A DNA stretch of 10,402 nt from Desulfobacteraceae bacterium (GCA_030638305.1 DAOWEW010000150.1:1-10402); one strand, 5' to 3'; numbered from the stretch's first letter, positions 1 to 6,828 are shown. A program made the numbers and translations. The notes: generated by a model from the sequence alone, not told the origin.

Positions 1-1647
1 CATTGAATAGTTTATGTTGCGTGGAAAAGCCGTGAGCATCCACACAATAATTGAGCCGACAAGAATAATACCCCCCATTTTTTTCAGGAACATCTTGCTT
101 CTATCCCACATATGGATAACAAGGCTTTTTATCATTGGAACCCTGTAGGGAGGCAATTCCATGACAAATGGAGCGTCAGCACCTTTGAAAAGCGTAGATC
201 GGAATAAGCGACCGCTTATAATTGAAAGAATAATGCCGGTAATATAGATTGAAAATATTACAGTTCCTGCTCTGGTGCTAAAAAAGGTACCGGCGAGCAG
301 AATATATATTGGGAGTTTAGCTGAACAAGACATAAATGGAGTTATTAGTATAGTAAGGATTCTGTCTTTATTGCTCTCAAGAGTGCGGGTTGCCATGATT
401 GCAGGAACACTGCAACCGAATCCCATGAGCATGGGGATGAAAGATTTGCCGTGCAAACCTATAAGATGCATTATCTTATCCATCAGAAAGGCCGCTCTTG
501 CCATATAGCCTGTATCTTCAAAAATTGCGATAAAGAAAAAAAGTATCAGGATATTTGGAAGAAAAATTATAACGCTTCCAACGCCTGCTATTATTCCGTT
601 TAAGAGAAGATCTTTTAAAAAACTATCAGGAAGAAATGTTTCTAATATTGTCGACAACCAGTTGATTCCACTGCTTAACCATTCCATTGGATAGGAACCC
701 GCAGTAAAAGTTGTCTGGAACATAATCCATATAAAGAGTATAAAAATAGGGAACCCGATAAATCTGTTCGTAAGGACGAGGTCAATGTTCCTTGAAGTAT
801 CTATGCGCCGTTTTGTTGATGTTTTGACAACCTCCTTTATAATTCCGGATATAAATCCATATCGCTCATCCGTCATTATTATTTCAGGCTCTTCATCAAA
901 ACGGGACAAAAGATGCTTGCGATGCGTTTCGACTTCATGAAGAATTTCCCGGCTTTTATTTTCGCTTTTCTGACGAATACGTTTTCTAACGATTTTGTCG
1001 TTTTCGAGAAGTTTGATAGCTGTCCATCTTATATTATAAGGAAAATTTTGTTCTATGCGCTCTTTGATAAAGTTTTGAAGTGTTGAGATAGAAGTTTCAA
1101 TATCCTTGCTGTACTTAACCTTGCGTTTTGGGGAGATATCTGATGTTGACTCAGCCAGTTTTATGGCTGTTTTCAGTAAATTATCAATGCCTTTATTTTT
1201 GTTTCCTGTTGTGAAGACTACCGGCAAATCTAAAAGTTCAGACAGCTTGTCAGCATTAATCTTTATTCCCCGTGACAATGCAATATCAGCCATATTCAGA
1301 GCGAATAAGACCTTGCAGTCAAGTTCTCTTAATTGTGTAGCAAGGTAAAGGCTGCGTTCAAGATTGGACGCATCAATTATATCAATAACAACATCAGGGG
1401 ACTCTTCAAGAACAAAATTCCGCGCGACAATTTCTTCTATGGAAAAAGGGGTTAAACTGTAAGTTCCGGGAAGATCAATAATTTTAAGATCATACCCGTA
1501 TTTACTTACAAAACCTTCTTTTTTTTCAACTGTAACGCCCGGCCAGTTTCCTACTTTTTGTCTTGTTCCGGTAATGTTATTGAAGATTGTTGTTTTACCT
1601 GAATTAGGGTTTCCCGCAAGGGCTATTGTAATACTTTTTTTATGCAT
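1..1647 (-). CDS. feoB: Ferrous iron transporter FeoB, C-terminus cut by the window edge
   Basis: This is the GTP-dependent Fe(II) permease of the inner membrane. The frame is open from the ATG at 1647 to base 1, giving 549 residues; FeoB usually has 650-800, so the last membrane segments lie outside. The N-terminal G domain shows the P-loop GNPNSGKTT (residues 12-20), the G3 motif DLPGTYSL (58-65), IIDASNLERSLYLATQL (90-106) and the G4 motif NMAD (118-121). A helical GDI/linker region follows (about 170-280). Membrane segments start near 290 and include the two conserved gate-type motifs with cysteines, GFGCSVPAIMATRTLES (C412) and TPFMSCSAKLP (C441). It is last of the four genes visible in the operon, 80 bp after feoA. 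No Shine-Dalgarno precedes the ATG; a repeat array fills the gap. A GTG at 1659 is an alternative start, also without a clear ribosome site. Family assignment is certain. Confidence 0.97.
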   Translation of the reverse strand, partial: MHKKSITIALAGNPNSGKTTIFNNITGTRQKVGNWPGVTVEKKEGFVSKYGYDLKIIDLPGTYSLTPFSIEEIVARNFVLEESPDVVIDIIDASNLERSLYLATQLRELDCKVLFALNMADIALSRGIKINADKLSELLDLPVVFTTGNKNKGIDNLLKTAIKLAESTSDISPKRKVKYSKDIETSISTLQNFIKERIEQNFPYNIRWTAIKLLENDKIVRKRIRQKSENKSREILHEVETHRKHLLSRFDEEPEIIMTDERYGFISGIIKEVVKTSTKRRIDTSRNIDLVLTNRFIGFPIFILFIWIMFQTTFTAGSYPMEWLSSGINWLSTILETFLPDSFLKDLLLNGIIAGVGSVIIFLPNILILFFFIAIFEDTGYMARAAFLMDKIMHLIGLHGKSFIPMLMGFGCSVPAIMATRTLESNKDRILTILITPFMSCSAKLPIYILLAGTFFSTRAGTVIFSIYITGIILSIISGRLFRSTLFKGADAPFVMELPPYRVPMIKSLVIHMWDRSKMFLKKMGGIILVGSIIVWMLTAFPRNINYSM

Positions 1648-1658
1648 TAATGAATCCA

Positions 1659-1720
1659 CGATTCACGGTTGTCGGTTTACAGTTAACGGTTTTATGTTTT
1701 GATCAACAGTGAACCGTTAC
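1659..1720. repeat. Heptamer foldback repeat, copy 1 (feoA-feoB gap)
   Basis: Read on the plus strand, 7-bp units of the form C(G/A)GTTNN follow one another: a degenerate CGATTCA (1659-1665), then CGGTTGT, CGGTTTA, CAGTTAA and CGGTTTT up to 1693. A spacer ATGTTTTGA (1694-1702) follows, then inverted units TCAACAG and TGAACCG (1703-1716) and a partial one. TAACGGTT (1684-1691) can pair with AACCGTTA (1712-1719). The 19 bases 1689-1707 recur exactly at 7708-7726. It lies entirely between feoA and feoB and reaches to within about 12 bp of the feoB ATG. Function unknown. Confidence 0.85.
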
Positions 1721-1727
1721 CCTGTTT

Positions 1728-1952
1728 TTATAATTTGTTGACGGTTATATTTGCAGCTTCTTTAACCCGAAGAGATATATGATAACCCTTTATAATAAGT
1801 TCAAGCGGATCTTTCAAGGGCGCATATTTTTCTACGTAAATTTCCGACCCTTTGGTTAGTCCCATTTCAAGCACTCTTCTGTGTAAGGCTCCATTGCCTC
1901 CTACACGAACAATTATTCCGGTATGCCCTTCTTTCATTTCGCTTAACAGCAT
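1728..1952 (-). CDS. feoA: Ferrous iron transport accessory protein FeoA
   Basis: This is a 74-residue stand-alone FeoA, a cytoplasmic SH3-like beta-barrel protein that works with FeoB in Fe(II) uptake, probably by touching its G domain. The signature is clear: LSEMKEGHTGIIVRV at the N-terminus, LHRRVLEMGLTKGSEIYV (residues 23-40), which is the family's Rx2(L/M)GxxxGxx(I/V) core, and PLELIIKGYHISLRVKEAANI (48-68). The length is normal for the family. The ATG lies 12 bp after the stop of the Fur-FeoA gene, and the Shine-Dalgarno overlaps that stop codon, so translation of the two is probably coupled. It is clearly diverged from the FeoA domain fused to the upstream Fur, so it is not a recent duplicate of it. 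Confidence 0.96.
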   Translation of the reverse strand: MLLSEMKEGHTGIIVRVGGNGALHRRVLEMGLTKGSEIYVEKYAPLKDPLELIIKGYHISLRVKEAANITVNKL

Positions 1953-1961
1953 TGTAAATAA

Positions 1962-1967
1962 TTCCTA
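1962..1967 (-). promoter_or_regulatory. Ribosome binding site of feoA overlapping the upstream stop codon
   Basis: The minus-strand hexamer TAGGAA contains the TAG stop of the Fur-FeoA gene and is a good Shine-Dalgarno 9 nt before the feoA ATG at 1952. Terminating ribosomes would cover this site, suggesting translational coupling between regulator and feoA. Confidence 0.7.
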
Positions 1968-2648
1968 CAGTTCCTTAATCGGATCAACAACTATCTTCTG
2001 CGCCAGTCCGTGTCCGATAGCGTAACGGGTGCAATCTAAAGCTATAATCATCTGTCCCCGTCCGATGTTGGTAATGACATCAATCTCATCTCCAATTTTC
2101 AGACCCATGCTTAATAAACGCATACGTGCAGTTGATCCGCCCGTAAAATCTTTGATTATGAGTCGTTCACCCTGTTTTGCCATTACAAGAGGCATAAGTT
2201 TTAAATGGCTTTTAAGGCATTCTGAACAAATACCATAGATTTCCAGCTTATGCTGAAGCATGTGAAAACCATAAGTATGGGATATCTGTACTTGTAAATT
2301 TTCAATCTTTTCGTTTTGAAACTCAATAATTTTTTTGCATTTCGTACAGATCATATGATCGTGATGCTGGCAGAGATGTCTGTGCTCATACCGTACAGGT
2401 CCGCTATTAAATTTGATTTTCTGGGCAAAACCGAAGCGGCATATAAGTTTAAGCGTTTCCCTGACAAAGTCGGAGTCTAATTCATATCCATTTCTTTCAA
2501 GAAGCTGAATCAGTTCGTTTACTGTAACATGATTTTCGGTTTGCAGAAAGACTTCAAGTATCTTGAATCTATTTTCAAAATCAGAAATATTTTCTTGCTT
2601 AAAAAGCTTTTTAAACTGTTCCTTTTCATGGCTGTGGACTTGCTTCAT
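1965..2648 (-). CDS. Fur-family iron repressor with a C-terminal FeoA domain
   Basis: The protein has 227 residues, against about 140-150 for ordinary Fur. Residues 1-148 are a full Fur: a winged-helix part with FENRFKILEVFLQTENHVTV (25-43) and FVRETLKLICRFGFAQKI (61-78), then the dimerisation/metal part with QHHDHMICTKC (94-104) and a second pair at C141/C144. C101, C104, C141 and C144 form a complete structural zinc site. Aligned by eye with E. coli Fur, H95, H96, D97, H98, E109, E116 and H133 match metal ligands, so iron sensing looks intact. Residues 152-223 are a complete FeoA/SH3-like domain, with RMRLLSMGLKIGDEIDV (175-191) and GRGQMIIALDCTRYAIGHGLAQKIVV (196-221). No stop or frame change separates the two parts. 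The start has AAGGAA 5 nt upstream (2654-2659). It probably represses its own operon in response to Fe(II). A C-terminal FeoA domain is normal in DtxR/MntR/IdeR regulators, not in Fur. Confidence 0.93.
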   Translation of the reverse strand: MKQVHSHEKEQFKKLFKQENISDFENRFKILEVFLQTENHVTVNELIQLLERNGYELDSDFVRETLKLICRFGFAQKIKFNSGPVRYEHRHLCQHHDHMICTKCKKIIEFQNEKIENLQVQISHTYGFHMLQHKLEIYGICSECLKSHLKLMPLVMAKQGERLIIKDFTGGSTARMRLLSMGLKIGDEIDVITNIGRGQMIIALDCTRYAIGHGLAQKIVVDPIKEL

Positions 2649-2668
2649 GATAGTTCCTTTTCTGCAAT

Positions 2669-2914
2669 TTATTTGGAACAGCCGGGTATTTCATAAGTAG
2701 TACATGAGCCGCTTGAGCAAGTCCTTGTTGTGGCGCTGAGTTTATTGCCGGAATCAGAGCCGTCTCCCATTGCAAAATTAGTAGCGCTGATGATACGTTC
2801 AAACTCTTCTGATTTACATTCAGGACACTTAAGTTCAACGTCCTCATCTTTGTTCATAATAAGCATTTCAAAATAGGCCTGGCATTTTAAACATTTAAAC
2901 TCATATAAAGGCAT
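2669..2914 (-). CDS. FmdB-type zinc-ribbon protein (CxxC...CxxC)
   Basis: This 81-residue protein starts MPLYEFKCLKCQAYFE and carries two CxxC pairs, C8/C11 and C30/C33, forming a small zinc ribbon. A Ser/Thr/Cys-rich tail (TTRTCSSGSCTTYEIPGC, 62-79) follows. This is the pattern of the FmdB putative regulatory protein family, named after a formamidase operon gene of methylotrophs; its molecular function is not established. It is the first gene of the feo operon: it has a strong Shine-Dalgarno AAGGAG (2922-2927, 7 nt spacing), and the Fur-FeoA start follows its stop by 20 bp. The setting suggests a metal- or redox-related role in iron uptake, but that is inference. The first-gene position means the operon promoter should lie in 2915-3113. 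Confidence 0.9.
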   Translation of the reverse strand: MPLYEFKCLKCQAYFEMLIMNKDEDVELKCPECKSEEFERIISATNFAMGDGSDSGNKLSATTRTCSSGSCTTYEIPGCSK

Positions 2915-2935
2915 TTTCGTACTCCTTAAAAAATT

Positions 2936-2942
2936 TGATAAT
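2936..2942. promoter_or_regulatory. Possible Fur half-site before the feo operon
   Basis: TGATAAT matches one arm of the 7-1-7 Fur box (TGATAATnATTATCA), 21 bp before the first gene of the operon. The other arm (ACGGTTA, 2944-2950) matches at only 3 of 7 bases and belongs to the heptamer repeat. Short AT-rich matches arise by chance, so this is weak. I could not find a convincing -35/-10 pair in 2915-3113. Confidence 0.2.
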
Positions 2943-2944
2943 TA

Positions 2945-3113
2945 CGGTTAACAGTTGTCGGTTTACAGTTCACGGTTGTCGGCTACCAACTTAAAGCGGG
3001 ACAATTTGTAGGGTGGGCAATGCCTTGTAATTTCAAAGAGTTCCGCCATTTTGGCTCTATGGATGATTAAATTTACAGTGGTAACCGTAAACCGACAACC
3101 GTAAACCGATAAC
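2945..3113. repeat. Heptamer foldback repeat, copy 2, with a long spacer
   Basis: Left arm on the plus strand: CGGTTAA, CAGTTGT, CGGTTTA, CAGTTCA, CGGTTGT and CGGCTAC, consecutive from 2945 to 2986. Right arm, inverted: GTAACCG, TAAACCG, ACAACCG and TAAACCG (3081-3108) and a partial unit that runs up to the kinase stop at 3114. The 13-mer GTTGTCGGTTTAC at 2954-2966 has its exact reverse complement at 3087-3099. About 94 bp separate the arms and contain GTAGGGTGGGCAATGCC (3008-3024). I recall this as resembling one half of a palindromic intergenic repeat found in several bacterial groups; its partner half is absent here. The element fills the gap between the kinase pair and the feo operon and could fold into a large hairpin that separates the two transcripts. 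Confidence 0.82.
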
Positions 3114-3716
3114 TTACAGTTCAAGATATTTTGCCAGGGCATTTTTCACAACCATGGCATTTTGTACCGCTGTATCTTTGCTGTTGTCAATAATCACTTC
3201 TGCAAAAGGATTTTCTTCGTACGGAATATCAACCCCTATTACCTTGCCCAGGTCTTCAAACCTTGAACCCTTGTGTTGTCTTTCTAAGGCGCGAAGGTAT
3301 ATTTGCGAAACAATATGACCATTTTTGCGTTTGGATTCTCGTTCTATACATACTGAAAGAGGGCATTTTATCATTACTTCCACAAAACGCTCAATTTTTT
3401 TTCTGGCATTTTCCCTGTACGACCGTTTATGTGCGGTGGCATCTATTATTATATTAATTCCGTTTCTCACATTTTCTTCTGCAAACTCAATCAGTTTATT
3501 ATAAACAAAATCACGTTCGCTATCAGTATATTCCGGCCTGACGACATATTTTTTCCGTATTGTATCCAGTTCAATTCGTTTACAGATTATTCCTTCATCT
3601 GCCAGCTTTTTATAAACAAGCTTTGATATTTTGCTTTTGCCTGAACCGGGAAGCCCTGTAAACCACACTGCCCAGCCTTTATTCCAGCCTTTATTCAAAA
3701 TATCTGTTGATTTCAT
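3114..3716 (-). CDS. APS-kinase-like P-loop kinase, substrate uncertain
   Basis: At 200 residues this has the length of CysC (adenylylsulfate kinase). The Walker A is intact (WFTGLPGSGKSK, residues 18-29), and the C-terminal stretch GVDIPYEENPFAEVIIDN (161-178) follows the APS-kinase pattern for the region after the lid. However, the usual LDGDxxR is replaced by ELDTIRKKY (49-57), and the ISPxR region that holds the APS-binding and phospho-serine residues of CysC reads DATAHKRSYRENAR (92-105). The lid region (133-160) is also atypical. So the fold is APS kinase, while the acceptor may be something else. The gene overlaps the upstream APH-like gene by 26 bp and has little Shine-Dalgarno of its own, so it is probably translated by coupling. 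Automatic annotation would likely call it adenylylsulfate kinase; I would treat that as unproven. Confidence 0.85.
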   Translation of the reverse strand: MKSTDILNKGWNKGWAVWFTGLPGSGKSKISKLVYKKLADEGIICKRIELDTIRKKYVVRPEYTDSERDFVYNKLIEFAEENVRNGINIIIDATAHKRSYRENARKKIERFVEVMIKCPLSVCIERESKRKNGHIVSQIYLRALERQHKGSRFEDLGKVIGVDIPYEENPFAEVIIDNSKDTAVQNAMVVKNALAKYLEL

Positions 3717-4785
3717 CTATGCTCATTATTTCAGTTGTCAAAATATTTCTTGCAAAGTTAAAAAGTTTTTTGCGTATATCAGCAGGATGATTTGGATACC
3801 ATTCAGGCGAAGCTATTACAAGACATCTGAAAGCATAAAAAGGTTGAATAACTTTAAAAAGTTCCAGATCTTTTGTTTTTTCCAGATAGGTTGTTATATA
3901 AATGTCGTGCAGTTTTTTGTAGTCACCATCTAATTTGCCGTGCTTCAGAAGAGAATAAAGCAGGTAATTTATACTCAATGTAGAAACATCATCCGCTGCT
4001 TCACCATATTCTCCCCTGCTTCTGTCAAATGTTGAAAAATCGGTTCCTTCTCGAAATTTTATATTCCATGGATGAAAATCGCCATGTTCGCGACACAGGC
4101 GGTGGGTATATTGTTTTAGCTTCCAGCGCCATTCAACACAGCGTTTTTCAATATCACAAAAAGCATCATTTGAGCAAAACTCATAATTCCCCGGGTAGCC
4201 GTCAACAATTCCCATTATGCATTCGCCATGCCCTATAAGCTCCCTGACTTTTCTTGTATAAAGATCCGGCGCATCTTTTTTTTCAGTGTGAACTTCTGCA
4301 AGATACTCGCCGAGTACCCTTGCTCTTTTTATATCAAGATCAATTACAACCTCATTTTTAAGGCGTTTTAAATCTAAAAAATAATCAGTTCCTTCGACCT
4401 TTTCCGTGAGTAAAAAAAACATGTTTGCATCCCGAACAGAATGCGCCATGCCTTTAGCGTTGAAATATCCGACATCTAAGGGATGGGCATGCCTGGGAAG
4501 GCGTTGGCCCGCATCATACTGAAACATCAAAATTTGGGCTCTATCCCACAAATACTGGTGGCCGTATTTATCTCTTCGCATAGTTGAAAATATGACAGAT
4601 CTGTCCTTTCCTTCTTTGCGAAATTTAACAAGAAAGGTATCTCCATAACCCAGCTTTTTTATTGTATCAGTAAAGCTTCCAAGCTTTTTGACTCCAACAA
4701 TCTCAATTTTTCCGTCAAAACGTTCTGTGAGATATTTTTTTACCGAGCCTATCTTGACAGGAATATTTATTAATTCATCAATCAT
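3691..4785 (-). CDS. Aminoglycoside-phosphotransferase-like kinase
   Basis: This is an APH/choline-kinase-fold phosphotransferase of unknown substrate, 364 residues from the ATG at 4785. The catalytic loop HGDFHPWNI is at residues 234-242 (H234, D236, N241). The following FDRSRGEYGEAADDVSTL (253-270) stands where the metal-binding aspartate (D254) and the GxxxxDL element are found. The frame stays open upstream to 4905. There an ATG at 4899 has AGGA about 8 nt before it, so the protein may be up to 402-404 residues. I prefer 4785 because the extra N-terminal stretch has no domain character and includes a 19-bp dispersed repeat (4865-4883), but 4785 has only a weak AAAGA upstream. It ends inside the APS-kinase-like gene, suggesting joint production. 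An antibiotic-resistance role is not implied; most relatives act on small metabolites. Confidence 0.85.
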   Translation of the reverse strand: MIDELINIPVKIGSVKKYLTERFDGKIEIVGVKKLGSFTDTIKKLGYGDTFLVKFRKEGKDRSVIFSTMRRDKYGHQYLWDRAQILMFQYDAGQRLPRHAHPLDVGYFNAKGMAHSVRDANMFFLLTEKVEGTDYFLDLKRLKNEVVIDLDIKRARVLGEYLAEVHTEKKDAPDLYTRKVRELIGHGECIMGIVDGYPGNYEFCSNDAFCDIEKRCVEWRWKLKQYTHRLCREHGDFHPWNIKFREGTDFSTFDRSRGEYGEAADDVSTLSINYLLYSLLKHGKLDGDYKKLHDIYITTYLEKTKDLELFKVIQPFYAFRCLVIASPEWYPNHPADIRKKLFNFARNILTTEIMSIDEINRYFE

Positions 4786-5080
4786 TTTAATATTCTTTGA
4801 ACAAATAGAGTTAGGAGTAAAATACCACAGCCTTAAACGAAAAGCACGCAGTTTTTTTCTGTTAAGGAACGTGGACGAAATAACTTCCGCTTGACACATA
4901 ACCATTTTCCTGCAATATTTTGTAAACTTCTATTCTTCACCCTTCCTTTTATTTTTTTCTTCCATGGCTTTCCCCATATTTTTTTTCGGCTCAATTTAGG
5001 TTTAAAATAGTAAACTATCTTTTGGGCTTGCTGAACGATGCCAAAAATAAGAACAAATCTAACATATAAGCGAGGTAGTA
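4786..5080. promoter_or_regulatory. Divergent intergenic region
   Basis: These 295 bp separate two divergent genes and must hold both promoters. Visible items are the 19-bp repeat copy (4865-4883), long T-runs on the plus strand (4950-4990), a small inverted repeat GTTTA-AAATAG-TAAAC (5000-5015), and a Shine-Dalgarno GAGGT (5072-5076) before the ATG at 5081. On the minus strand an 11-codon frame (4965-4930, MEEKNKRKGEE) follows GGGGAAAG, but it is too short to call. I see no promoter I would defend at a precise position. Confidence 0.4.
4865..4883 (+). repeat. 19-bp dispersed motif, copy A
   Basis: AGGAACGTGGACGAAATAA occurs here and, exactly inverted, at 7762-7780. Here it lies in the divergent intergenic region, within the doubtful N-terminal extension of the APH-like gene. 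An exact 19-base match in 10 kb is far beyond chance. Confidence 0.8.
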
Positions 5081-6751
5081 ATGAGTGAAACAAAAAACAG
5101 TGGTTTAAAAATTGTTGTTGTAGGTGCTTCGGCAGCAGGATTGCGGGCTGCAGCAAGGGCAAAAAGATTGATGCCGGAGAGTTTGATTACCGTAATAGAT
5201 AAAGGAAAAATCATCTCATATGGCGCATGCGGGCTGCCTTATTATTTATCCGGTGATATAGAAAGTACCAGGGCATTGATGGAAACTTCGTGGGGCACTT
5301 TACGCAATACTGAGTTTTTTGAAAAGGTTAAAGGGCTGAACATGCGTATTCAAACAAAAGTGACAAATGTTGATATAGAAAACAAATCAATCAGCCTTAT
5401 GAACGAGATAACCGGCGATGAGGAAAGCTTGCAGTTTGACAAACTGGTTCTTGCAACAGGAGCAACGCCCATTATGCTACCTGACATTCCTGCAGATCAC
5501 CAGCGGATATCCACCTTTAAAACTATTGAAGATGCCGTAAGGTGGCGCAAAAAACTGGAGACTGGACAGATTGAAAGAATAGCTATAATAGGAAGCGGCT
5601 TTATTGGAATCGAATTGGCCGAAGCTTTTACCTCCATGTGGGATGTTAAGGTAGATCTGATAGAGGGAAAAAACAGGATTCTTCCCCAAATGCTTGATGC
5701 TGATATGTCTTTTCTGATTGAGAAACATTTGAAAAAACATGGCGTTCAGTTACACAAGAACTGCCGTGTTACAGGAATCAACGATATTCCGGATGGCCTT
5801 GAAATTATTACGAATAATAAAACTCTCAAAACAGGGTATGCTATTGTAGCTATCGGTGTGCGTCCACAGGTCGAACTCGCCAGACAGATGGGTTTAAAAA
5901 TCGGCAAATGCGGCGGCATTACAGTAGATAAAAACCTGACAACAAGCCATCCTGATATATATGCTGCAGGAGACTGTATAGAGGTAGAGTATTTTCATGG
6001 TAAAAAGGTGGTTATACCCCTCGGTTCTCTGGCAAACAAACAGGGTCGTGCAGTAGGAGATCAATTAACAGGCAGGAAAACCGAATTTAAGAAAGTGGTG
6101 GGAAGTGCCTGCATTAAGGTTTTTGATTATAACGTAGCCTCTACCGGTCTAACAGAAACCATGGCAGCACGATATGGAATTCCGACGAGGACTGTTCGTG
6201 GAACCTTCAACGATCTGTCTCATTACTACCCTGAAGATAAAAACATATTTTTAAAACTGATTTACAATCCCGATACCCGGCAAATATTGGGACTTCAGGC
6301 CGCTGGTGAAGGGGATGTGGTTAAGCGTGTCGATGTTCTGGGGAATTTGCTGATGAATGAAGGCTGCCTTGAGGATCTTCTGGATTCAGAATTTGCTTAC
6401 TCACCACCTTATGCCTCTGCTTTGGATCCGCTCTATATGCTGGGAGCAGCGGCTTTAAATCAGGAAGATGGTATAGTTTCGGCCAACTACGCTGAATCAC
6501 CGGATAGTGCACTGGTTCTTGATGTGCGAACACCTGATGAAGCAAAAAATTATCCTCTTGAAAATACAATGCACATACCATATGAAAAATTGCGTAAACG
6601 AGTAAATGAGCTTGCGAAAAATGAAGCAATCAGGATTATCTGTTCCAGAGGTACGCGATCTGCCGAAGCAACAAGATGGTTTGTAGAAGCAGGTCACAAG
6701 AATGTAGCCTATGCAGGAGGCGGCTGGTTTATGCTCAACAAAGAATCCTGA
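5081..6751 (+). CDS. CoA-disulfide/polysulfide reductase-type flavoprotein with C-terminal rhodanese domain
   Basis: A 556-residue cytoplasmic enzyme with two parts. Residues 9-455 are a pyridine-nucleotide disulfide oxidoreductase: FAD-binding GASAAG (15-20), single redox cysteine C50 in SYGACGLPYY (46-55), LVLATGATP (122-130), NAD(P)-binding GSGFIG (171-176) with E195 at the second strand end, which favours NADH, and the second FAD motif YAAGDC (294-299). Residues 475-553 are a rhodanese domain with DVRTPDE (481-487) and active-site C521 in CSRGTRS. This layout is that of CoA-disulfide reductase and NADH-dependent persulfide/polysulfide reductase, which reduce CoA-disulfide, CoA-persulfide or polysulfide with NADH. 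The rhodanese part would carry or release sulfane sulfur. All key residues are present. The start has GAGGT 4 nt upstream. It stands alone, divergent from the kinase pair. Which sulfur compound it uses cannot be read from sequence. Confidence 0.93.
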   Translation: MSETKNSGLKIVVVGASAAGLRAAARAKRLMPESLITVIDKGKIISYGACGLPYYLSGDIESTRALMETSWGTLRNTEFFEKVKGLNMRIQTKVTNVDIENKSISLMNEITGDEESLQFDKLVLATGATPIMLPDIPADHQRISTFKTIEDAVRWRKKLETGQIERIAIIGSGFIGIELAEAFTSMWDVKVDLIEGKNRILPQMLDADMSFLIEKHLKKHGVQLHKNCRVTGINDIPDGLEIITNNKTLKTGYAIVAIGVRPQVELARQMGLKIGKCGGITVDKNLTTSHPDIYAAGDCIEVEYFHGKKVVIPLGSLANKQGRAVGDQLTGRKTEFKKVVGSACIKVFDYNVASTGLTETMAARYGIPTRTVRGTFNDLSHYYPEDKNIFLKLIYNPDTRQILGLQAAGEGDVVKRVDVLGNLLMNEGCLEDLLDSEFAYSPPYASALDPLYMLGAAALNQEDGIVSANYAESPDSALVLDVRTPDEAKNYPLENTMHIPYEKLRKRVNELAKNEAIRIICSRGTRSAEATRWFVEAGHKNVAYAGGGWFMLNKES

Positions 6752-6780
6752 CCGCAATTGTAGAAGCGCCGATGCCTCAT

Positions 6781-6828
6781 CTGTTGAATATACGGCCTGT
6801 TCAGGTAAACAGGCCGTATATTCAACAG
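6781..6828. terminator. Perfect 21-bp hairpin between convergent genes
   Basis: Bases 6781-6801 (starting CTGTTGAATATACGGCC) are exactly complementary in reverse to 6808-6828, with a 6-nt loop CAGGTA. It lies 29 bp after the stop of the plus-strand flavoprotein and 66 bp after the stop of the minus-strand phosphatase, where a two-way terminator is expected. Neither side has a T-tract next to the stem, so it is not a textbook intrinsic terminator; it might instead protect transcript ends. The hairpin is certain, the role likely. Confidence 0.75.

Noticed and set aside
2626..2847. Minus-strand frame of 73 codons overlapping the zinc-ribbon gene
   Set aside because: It is the same strand in another frame; the zinc-ribbon frame has the CxxC motifs and a strong ribosome site, this one has neither.
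2945..3113. CRISPR array
   Set aside because: Units are 7 bp with no unique spacers and the arms are inverted, so it does not fit a CRISPR repeat-spacer pattern.
3691..4785. Antibiotic-resistance kinase
   Set aside because: The APH fold is shared by many metabolic kinases; there is no resistance gene, integron or transposase around it.
4930..4965. Eleven-codon minus-strand frame MEEKNKRKGEE with GGGGAAAG upstream
   Set aside because: Could be a leader peptide, but an 11-codon frame in purine-rich sequence is expected by chance and no attenuator structure follows.
4833..5162. Minus-strand open frame of 109 codons across the divergent gap
   Set aside because: It overlaps the start and FAD-binding motif of the flavoprotein on the other strand, has low-complexity Lys-rich composition and no ribosome site. 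Not a gene.
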